Shown here in pieces: positions 17,950 through 24,208 of a stretch of DNA of 24,208 bases. Each line of letters starts with the position of its first letter. Within the stretch, counting starts at the first letter, position 1. Under the pieces are notes generated by a model, which was not told the DNA's origin, searched no databases, and saw nothing but the letters and a program-made list of their open reading frames with translations. Both the position numbers and the translations under genes were made by a program. Source of the stretch: a virus; the IMG/VR virus record IMGVR_UViG_3300032242_000215, positions 1 through 24,208 of that record; one strand, 5' to 3'.

Positions 17950-19842
17950 ATGGCAACTGATTTTACATCTTATTTAGGGGTCAAATTCAAATTTGATAGT
18001 GCTGAAGCTAGAGCAGATATAGTTAAACTTCTTAATGATTTAGATTATTTTGAGAAAAAGTTAAAGGGTAATTTTGATACTAAAGCAATTACAGATTGGA
18101 ATAACAAGATAGATACTGCCAAACAAGGTTTAAATGAGTTTGGTGTTCAAGTAGATACAGTTACACAACAATCATATCAGAATTTTAGAGCCATTGGGCA
18201 AATGGACAGAATTACTCGTGAATTTGCTTCTGGCGGATTAACAAGTGGATTGAATGGGTTAACAATGTTTGGTAATTCATTAACTCGTTTAGCAGTTCAA
18301 GAAGGTGGATTTAAAAATGCAATTACAGGTCTTGCAAGTGCTTTTACTGGTCCTGCTGGAGTAGTTTTAGCTATTTCTGCGGTTATAGGGTTTTTTGAAG
18401 AATATAGTAAATCAATTAAAAAAGCTGAAGATGAAAATAAGAAATTTATTGATTCTTTAAATGAAATAAATAAAGCAGCTTATAAAATTGCAGGTGGTGC
18501 TCAAGCAAAATTAGCAACAGGCAATGTATTAATTGGGGTAATATCTGACACTTCAAAAGATATAGAAACAAGAAAAAGTGCGTTAGCTAGTTTAAAAACT
18601 TTATACGGAGATAGCAAAGAAATTCAAGATTTAGATATTAAAAATAAAAATATCAATAATAGAGAATTGCTTAATTATGCTATTAATAGGGCAGCAGTTC
18701 AACAAGTAGATATAGAAAACCAAAAAAATGAAGAAAATAAATTAACAGTATTATTTGAGCAAAAAAGAATAAGAGATGCTAAATATAAACAAGATTTAGC
18801 CAATATTAAACCAAAATATACAAGAGGGGAATTAACAACAACAGTAGCAGACCAAAAAGATGTATTAGATAAGGCTTATAAAATTTCAACCGATGATTTA
18901 AATACTAAAATAGCAGAAGCACAAAAACAAAACAAAAAATTTGCTGAAGCATCTTCACAATTCCCTGTTATAGATAAAGCAGCTAATAAAGAATTAACTG
19001 ATGCTGAAAAAGAAAAGATTGCATTATTAGAATACGACATTAGACAAACTGAAAAGTGGGCTAATGAACAAATGAAGATTCACGATAAAGTATCTGCAAA
19101 TGCCAAAAAGGGGACTATAATTGATTGGAGAGATACAATAGAAGAACCAAGAAATCCTGATTTAGATGTCCCTGATTGGAGAATAAGGCAAATGGGAGGT
19201 AAAAATATAGCAACTGAAAAAATAGATTATAAAAAAATTGAGCCTGTCGTTATTAAAGATTATGAAAGGGATCAAAAAGAAGAAGCAGATGCAATACAAA
19301 AAAGAACTGAAATGTATAAAAAGTTTGCTAATACTATTTCAGGTGAAATGACTAACGCATTTAGGTCAATGGTTGATGGTATTTCAAGTGGGAAAGATGC
19401 ATTAGACCAATTAGGGCAATCATTTTTAAAATTAGCAGAAGATATTGCATTTACACTTATTAAAGAAGAACTTTTTGCAGGTATTAGTGCAGCTTTAGGA
19501 TTAAATAAAACACAAACAGGCACAGGAGCAGATACAACAACATCTGGAAGCGGAGTAGATGTAGGAAGTATAGCAAGTTTTATAGCTAAGATTGCTCCTT
19601 TATTTTTAGCAGATGGGGGAGTAGTTTCTAGCCCAACTTTAGCAATGGTAGGGGAAGGAAGTCAACCTGAAGCGGTGATGCCATTAAGCAAATTAAGTTC
19701 AATGATGAATAGCACATTTAGTGCAGGAGCAATGAGTGGTGGTGGTATTGGGGGAAGTGGTCAATTTACATTAAAAGGCAATGATTTAGTGTTAGCTTTG
19801 CAAAGGTCTAATTATTCACTTAATCTTAGAAGGGGAGCATAA
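17950..19842 (+). CDS. Tail tape measure protein
   Basis: The 630-residue protein has the tape-measure build: a mostly alpha-helical sequence, a hydrophobic patch (TGPAGVVLAISAVIGFF, 133-149) that may insert into the host membrane, a long charged helical middle (about 155-480), and a C-terminal region MTNAFRSMVDGISSGKDALD with ADGGVVSSPTLAMVGEGSQP and EAVMPLSKL, the conserved end of these proteins. By the usual 0.15 nm per residue rule, the tail would be about 95 nm. It follows the chaperone genes and overlaps the hub start by one base. Confidence 0.92.
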   Translation: MATDFTSYLGVKFKFDSAEARADIVKLLNDLDYFEKKLKGNFDTKAITDWNNKIDTAKQGLNEFGVQVDTVTQQSYQNFRAIGQMDRITREFASGGLTSGLNGLTMFGNSLTRLAVQEGGFKNAITGLASAFTGPAGVVLAISAVIGFFEEYSKSIKKAEDENKKFIDSLNEINKAAYKIAGGAQAKLATGNVLIGVISDTSKDIETRKSALASLKTLYGDSKEIQDLDIKNKNINNRELLNYAINRAAVQQVDIENQKNEENKLTVLFEQKRIRDAKYKQDLANIKPKYTRGELTTTVADQKDVLDKAYKISTDDLNTKIAEAQKQNKKFAEASSQFPVIDKAANKELTDAEKEKIALLEYDIRQTEKWANEQMKIHDKVSANAKKGTIIDWRDTIEEPRNPDLDVPDWRIRQMGGKNIATEKIDYKKIEPVVIKDYERDQKEEADAIQKRTEMYKKFANTISGEMTNAFRSMVDGISSGKDALDQLGQSFLKLAEDIAFTLIKEELFAGISAALGLNKTQTGTGADTTTSGSGVDVGSIASFIAKIAPLFLADGGVVSSPTLAMVGEGSQPEAVMPLSKLSSMMNSTFSAGAMSGGGIGGSGQFTLKGNDLVLALQRSNYSLNLRRGA

Positions 19843-22265
19843 TGGCATATACAAACCCAAAATATAAAATAACAATGGCTACCAAAAGTGGTAGTATTGC
19901 TTATTTATATTTAACTGAAAATGATAGTTATAGTGGTTTGCCATATCAATTTCCTGCGGTTAGTATAGAATTACAATATTTGCCAAAAAGTGATGATATT
20001 TTTGAATCAATAGTATCAAGTCAACTAAGTGCAACTATTGATGTAACTGATGATACAACAGGACAGGCAAGTTCAAATATGCCTAATTTAACGACATTAG
20101 ATGATAGAAAATATTTAGCACAATTATATTATGATTCAACACTAGAATGGCAAGGATGGGCTATAAGTGATAATGTACAGTTTAATTTTAGTACAGGTAG
20201 AAAAACAATTGCTTTTAATGCAATAGATGGTTTAGGAATGCTTGAAAGTATTTATTACCCATTGCCTACAAATTATTCTTTAGCTGATAAAGTTCTTTGT
20301 TTACAATTTATTAATCAATGCTTGGCACAAATACAATTCCCAACTGGATTAAATATAGTTAGTGGTATAAGTTATTACGCAGGAACAATGAACAATAGAA
20401 GCACTTCTAGTGCAAATGAACCATTAAATCAATCATATTTAAAATATAACACATTTGTTGATAATAATAATTTAATTACCACTACTAGTAATATAAAAAT
20501 TACCACTAATTGTTTATCTATTTTAAGTCAAATATGCAAAGGATTTGGTGCTAAATTATTTCAAGCAGAAGGTAAATGGTTTATAATTGCAATAAATGAA
20601 TTTGCTCAAACATCTTTTTATTATACTGAATATAATACTTCTTATAGTGTAGTTTCAAGTGGAACAAGAAGTGTAAATGGACAAATACAAGGATTTGCAG
20701 GTAATACAAGTGGTTTATTTTTTGTAGATAATGGTCAATATAAAATATATAGAAAAGGGTATAATAAAATTGTATTTAATAAAACAATTGATTATAATTC
20801 TAATTATATTACAAATTTTGATTTAAAAAACTTTACTGGGAATGTTGCTAATAGTTGGACAAATACTCAAATAGGGACAGGAGGAACTATTATACTTAAA
20901 GATTACCCTCAAATTTCGTTAAATTCTTTTGTATTATCATTAAATACATATAAAACAAGTGTTGCTCCTATTAATGTACCATCATTATCTAAAAATGAAA
21001 GTGCTACTTTAAGTTTTGATGTTAATGCAATTGGTGCTGCAAATGGTCCAATAGCAATATGTTATGTAAGAATTTTATTAACAACTGCTTCTAATACTTA
21101 TTATTTAGATAATACTAATAAGTGGACAAATGAATTTACAAAGAATTATAAAGGATTATGGAACGCTGCTACTAATACACCAACTTTACATAATGGGACA
21201 GGAACGGCAGGAGATACTTATTTATGCAATGTCGCTGGGGTTAATAATTTTTTAGCTTCAAATTATTCTTTTAATATTGGAGATTTAGCTTATTATGATG
21301 GTTCTACTTGGTCGGCAAAACCAGGTTATAATTTTGTACCATACAATGGTAATTCTACTGCAAATGCTTCTATTCAATTTGCATCTATACCTGATAACGG
21401 GGATATATCAATTGAATTTATATTATCACAAGGTGCTGCTTATACAGGATATTCAAGAGAGCCATTTTACACTCAAGCTGCTTGTGAAATTCAAAACTTT
21501 CAACTTCAGTTATCTCCTAATTATAAATCTTTATTAACTGAGGCTTATGTAAGTAATTCTTTAGAATATAATTATACTGCCAATATAACATTAGGGTTTA
21601 ATGATTATAAAAGTGGGTATTATAATTATAAAGGATTTTTATGCGATTCATCAGGGTTAAGTTTAAGTGGTTGGTATAGATATGAATACCCAACAGAAAT
21701 ATATAATGCATTAAGCGAATTGGTTATAAAACAATATCTAAATTCATTTAGCAATAACTTGATTAATATTGATTCTTCAATAATGGGGATGAATACTAAT
21801 ACAGGAAGATTTAGCGGAGCAATGAGACTTACTGCTACTGATACTGACCCTTCTCAAATTAATGTTAGTTCAAAATCATATATGGTTGGCAATACAACTA
21901 TTGATTTATTTAATAATACAATAAAAACAACTTTATTAGATATTAATTCTTCTAATTTAGATTCTTATAGTTTACAAACAAAATACTTTACAAATAATTT
22001 ACATACAACTAATACTGGTTATGGTCATTTAAGGTCAAGTGCGTATGCAACAAGAGAAGCTGCTTATGCTGCACCTTTAACTACTAATTTGATTTATAAT
22101 AATACCACAGGAGCTCCTAGTGTTGGGGATAGATATTATACTGATGAGAATTTGATTTCAGGCTTTAATGGTGCTAATTTATGGTGGAGAGTAATGAATG
22201 ACGTATTATCATACCACGCTTACAAAATAAGTTCAAGTGGTTATATTTTAGAAATATATGGTTAA
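19842..22265 (+). CDS. Large tail-tip/baseplate hub protein with fibre-like inserts
   Basis: The 807-residue protein lies where distal tail and hub proteins occur. The N-terminal 130 residues (SIELQYLPKSDDIFESIVSS, LEWQGWAISDNVQFNF, TIAFNAIDGLGMLESIYYP) have the pattern of Bacteroidota tail-tip hubs, with a W-G-I/W and A-x-DGLG motif. Near residues 440-500 there is a fibre-type insert (GLWNAATNTPTLHNGTGTAG, then NIGDLAYYDGSTWS) often found in phage fibres. A further insert-like segment (AAPLTTNLIYNNTTGAPSVG) is near the C-terminus. It is Asn/Ser/Tyr-rich and soluble. Probably it forms the tip and contacts the receptor or holds the fibres. Confidence 0.75.
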   Translation: MAYTNPKYKITMATKSGSIAYLYLTENDSYSGLPYQFPAVSIELQYLPKSDDIFESIVSSQLSATIDVTDDTTGQASSNMPNLTTLDDRKYLAQLYYDSTLEWQGWAISDNVQFNFSTGRKTIAFNAIDGLGMLESIYYPLPTNYSLADKVLCLQFINQCLAQIQFPTGLNIVSGISYYAGTMNNRSTSSANEPLNQSYLKYNTFVDNNNLITTTSNIKITTNCLSILSQICKGFGAKLFQAEGKWFIIAINEFAQTSFYYTEYNTSYSVVSSGTRSVNGQIQGFAGNTSGLFFVDNGQYKIYRKGYNKIVFNKTIDYNSNYITNFDLKNFTGNVANSWTNTQIGTGGTIILKDYPQISLNSFVLSLNTYKTSVAPINVPSLSKNESATLSFDVNAIGAANGPIAICYVRILLTTASNTYYLDNTNKWTNEFTKNYKGLWNAATNTPTLHNGTGTAGDTYLCNVAGVNNFLASNYSFNIGDLAYYDGSTWSAKPGYNFVPYNGNSTANASIQFASIPDNGDISIEFILSQGAAYTGYSREPFYTQAACEIQNFQLQLSPNYKSLLTEAYVSNSLEYNYTANITLGFNDYKSGYYNYKGFLCDSSGLSLSGWYRYEYPTEIYNALSELVIKQYLNSFSNNLINIDSSIMGMNTNTGRFSGAMRLTATDTDPSQINVSSKSYMVGNTTIDLFNNTIKTTLLDINSSNLDSYSLQTKYFTNNLHTTNTGYGHLRSSAYATREAAYAAPLTTNLIYNNTTGAPSVGDRYYTDENLISGFNGANLWWRVMNDVLSYHAYKISSSGYILEIYG

Positions 22266-22270
22266 CTTTG
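22263..22270 (+). promoter_or_regulatory. -7 promoter element before the second tip gene
   Basis: TAACTTTG overlaps the hub stop codon and ends 4 nt before ATG 22275, the same spacing seen before the ninG and protease genes. A -33 match is weak, so it may be minor. Confidence 0.38.
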
Positions 22271-22274
22271 ACTT

Positions 22275-23435
22275 ATGGCAAACAATAATGTAACTGGTAA
22301 GAATATAATGTTGTACAATACAACGTACAATGCTAAATACTATTTTAATGGCAATGTTGCTGGTGCTACTATTGGGTCTATTGCTTATAAACAATTAGGC
22401 ACTAAAAACAATTCAGGAAGCGAAGCGGATTTTGCTAGAACAGGAGATGGTTTAATAGCAGGTTTTATAACTGCGGTAGGCATACCTTATACAACTTTAA
22501 TAAAAGCAGGGACTTGGACTTTTGATAATTTCTTTACTTTAACTACAAATACAACAGGCACTCCTTCTGTTTATTATAAGATTTATAAATATGATGGTAC
22601 AACATTAACTTTATTATCTACAACAGGGAATACTTTGCTTACAAGCATAAGCAGTACAGAATATGCTACATCAGTAACTTTTGCTGATACTTCAATTTCT
22701 GCAACTGATAGAATAGTAGTTGAGGTTTATGCTATAAATATAGGTTCAAGAACAATAACTTTACAAACTGAAGGAATAAAAACAGGTTATGTAGTAACTA
22801 CTTTGCCTAATGATATGCCTTTTGCTTGTTCTACAAATTGTACTTTTTCGGTTCAAACTTCTCAAAAAGAGGTAACAAGTCAAAGTTCGGCTTGGTATAG
22901 AGAATATAAAAATGACATAGCTACTTGGACAATTTCTTGCGATGGGTTAATAACTTTAGATAATTATGGTTACTTATATCTTTTACAACTTCAACAATCT
23001 AGGGCATCAATTTTTGTAAAATTTGTTATAGATAACGGAACTTATGGTTTAGTAATAGTAAGTGGCACTGTTAATATGACTTCGCTTCAAATAAATGGTC
23101 CTTGGAAAGATATAGCTACTTATGCAGTAAGTTTACAAGGTACAGGCGGTTATGGATTAAGTGGAACTACAATTACTTCAACTGGAAGCATAATAATAAA
23201 TGGTGGCGTAAGTGGTAAACAATATATAGCAACAGGCGGTCAAACTTCAATTACTTGGACTGATATGATAGGTAAAACTTGTCTTTATGTTTCAAGGGGT
23301 GGAGTTGATGTTCAAAATATATTTACAAGCGGTACTCCAACAGGAAATGATGTAATGTGGAACTCTGTATCAGGGGTATTAACTTTTGGTACTGCGTTGA
23401 CGGCAAATGAATTTGTAAGGGCTTTATTTAATTAA
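22275..23435 (+). CDS. Tail-tip protein with a tail-tube-like domain
   Basis: The 386-residue protein has three parts. Residues 1-170 are Thr/Ser-rich strands (IKAGTWTFDNFFTLTTNTTG) of a fibre-like beta domain. Residues about 180-300 resemble the phage tail tube fold: PFACSTNCTFSVQTSQKEV, then YKNDIATWTISCDGLITLDN, and LVIVSGTVNMTSLQINGPWK, matching the pattern of the tube gene at 16810. The C-terminal part (GKQYIATGGQTSITWTDMIG, GNDVMWNSVSGVLTFG, ANEFVRALF) is a short beta domain seen at the end of phage adhesin modules. It probably continues the tube at the tip and anchors the fibre encoded next. Exact role is inferred. Confidence 0.68.
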   Translation: MANNNVTGKNIMLYNTTYNAKYYFNGNVAGATIGSIAYKQLGTKNNSGSEADFARTGDGLIAGFITAVGIPYTTLIKAGTWTFDNFFTLTTNTTGTPSVYYKIYKYDGTTLTLLSTTGNTLLTSISSTEYATSVTFADTSISATDRIVVEVYAINIGSRTITLQTEGIKTGYVVTTLPNDMPFACSTNCTFSVQTSQKEVTSQSSAWYREYKNDIATWTISCDGLITLDNYGYLYLLQLQQSRASIFVKFVIDNGTYGLVIVSGTVNMTSLQINGPWKDIATYAVSLQGTGGYGLSGTTITSTGSIIINGGVSGKQYIATGGQTSITWTDMIGKTCLYVSRGGVDVQNIFTSGTPTGNDVMWNSVSGVLTFGTALTANEFVRALFN

Positions 23436-23440
23436 TAACT

Positions 23441-24208
23441 ATGAATCAATTACAAGTAGTAAACTCTGCACAATTTGGAATTTTAGCAGGTTCTGGAAAT
23501 ATTTTGGCAGGTGGAGATAATTTAGGTGTACTTAATAAGATAACAATTGGATCTAATTTATCTTTAACTGCGGGAGTATTATCTGCTATTAGTGGTGGTT
23601 CAGGTTCTGTTACTTCGGTAGCTATGACAACTCCAACAGGACTTTCAATTAGTGGTTCTCCAATTACAACAAGTGGTACTTTAGCGATTACTTTTACTAC
23701 AGGATATTCTATTCCTACTACGGCATCTCAAACAAATTGGGATACTGCTTATACTAATAGGATTACAAGTTTAACAACAACTGGTTCTAGTGGTTCAGCT
23801 ACTTTAGTTTCTAATATTTTAAACATCCCTGCTTATACATTAAGTGGATTAGGTGGTCAACCATTAGCTACAAACTTAACTTCTTTAGCAGCTTTATCTT
23901 ATGTATCAACTTCTTTTGTGAAAATGACTGCGTCAGGAACATTTGCTTTAGATACAAATACTTATGAAAGCCCTTTAACATTTAGCTCCCCTTTAGTAAG
24001 AACAACTAATACTATTTCTATACCTGTTGCTACTCTTACTGTTTCTGGATATTTAAGCAACGCAGATTGGGGGGCATTTAATGCTAAACAAAATAGTTTA
24101 GGTACAGGAACGGCAGGTCAATTTTTAGCATATAATCAAACTTGGCAAACAGTACCTTATCCTACTGCATTAAGCCAATTAAGTGATGTAACATTTACTT
24201 CTCTTTCT
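23441..24208 (+). CDS. Tail fibre protein, N-terminal part (truncated by the window end)
   Basis: ATG 23441 opens a frame 5 nt after the tip gene that stays open to the last base, giving 256 residues of an incomplete protein. It is Ser/Thr/Gly-rich with repeated strand units: SVAMTTPTGLSISGSPITTS, then TASQTNWDTAYTNRITSLTT, NIPAYTLSGLGGQPLATN and SGYLSNADWGAFNAKQNSLG, all common in Bacteroidota phage fibres. The N-terminus (MNQLQVVNSAQFGILAGSGN) should attach to the tip. The receptor-binding end lies outside the window. Confidence 0.85.
   Translation, partial: MNQLQVVNSAQFGILAGSGNILAGGDNLGVLNKITIGSNLSLTAGVLSAISGGSGSVTSVAMTTPTGLSISGSPITTSGTLAITFTTGYSIPTTASQTNWDTAYTNRITSLTTTGSSGSATLVSNILNIPAYTLSGLGGQPLATNLTSLAALSYVSTSFVKMTASGTFALDTNTYESPLTFSSPLVRTTNTISIPVATLTVSGYLSNADWGAFNAKQNSLGTGTAGQFLAYNQTWQTVPYPTALSQLSDVTFTSLS

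Noticed and set aside
21295-21537. 80-codon + strand frame inside the tail hub gene
   Set aside because: It overlaps a strong long gene in another frame and consists of hydrophobic residues from T-rich codons, with no motif.
1-24208. CRISPR arrays, tRNA genes, integrase, insertion sequences
   Set aside because: I looked for regularly spaced repeats, cloverleaf-like sequences with TTCRANY arms, tyrosine recombinase motifs and terminal inverted repeats with transposase and found none that I could support.

Overview
The window looks like the central part of a tailed (siphovirus-type) bacteriophage or prophage of a Bacteroidota, probably flavobacterial, host. The DNA is AT-rich, all recognisable genes lie on the + strand and are tightly packed, often with 1-, 4- or 8-nt overlaps. 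Starts lack Shine-Dalgarno sequences and are preceded by A-rich tracts. Several transcription units begin at the Bacteroidota -7 element TAnnTTTG. The family set also fits (NinG, ERF, a DUF1376-like protein, an HK97-type head module and a Bacteroidota-style tail tip). No integrase, repressor or lysis gene is visible, so lifestyle cannot be decided from this window.

Layout. (1) 1-1784: end of a DNA-metabolism operon with an HNH homing-type endonuclease, a DEDD exonuclease with a zinc ribbon and a small HExxH protein, closed by a strong GAAA-tetraloop terminator. (2) 1842-2399: about 550 nt without a convincing gene. It starts with a promoter-terminator sandwich predicted to make a roughly 55-nt RNA, continues as a repeat-rich AT-rich tract (two related inverted repeats, a 16-bp palindrome, direct repeats) that resembles an origin or operator region, and ends in a promoter. 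(3) 2421-5759: small early genes, many below 60 codons, including a ribbon-helix-helix protein, a stand-alone DnaA domain IV protein, an ERF single-strand annealing protein, a zinc-knuckle protein, a protein with an SSB-type acidic tail and a small HTH protein. (4) 5762-5860: a promoter, a compact RNA whose two 7-nt hairpin loops are perfectly complementary (a predicted kissing complex), and a terminator placed directly before the start of the next gene. (5) 5861-8683: DUF1376-like replication protein, a protein of unknown role, a chain of tiny overlapping membrane peptides, NinG and a ParB-domain protein.

(6) 8706-15008: packaging and head genes: small and large terminase, portal, a ferritin/Dps-like protein, MuF-like head protein, prohead protease and major capsid protein, followed by a terminator. 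(7) 15097-24208: connector, head closure, gp10-like, tail terminator, tail tube, tail assembly chaperone with a predicted -1 ribosomal frameshift, tape measure, a large tail-tip hub, a tip protein carrying a second tail-tube-like domain, and the first 256 codons of a fibre that runs off the end of the window.

The strongest candidate for something undescribed is the kissing-loop RNA at 5773-5860. Next in interest are the repeat region at 1913-2391, the stand-alone DnaA domain IV protein and the chain of membrane micropeptides. All functional statements come from reading motifs by eye; no database search was run.
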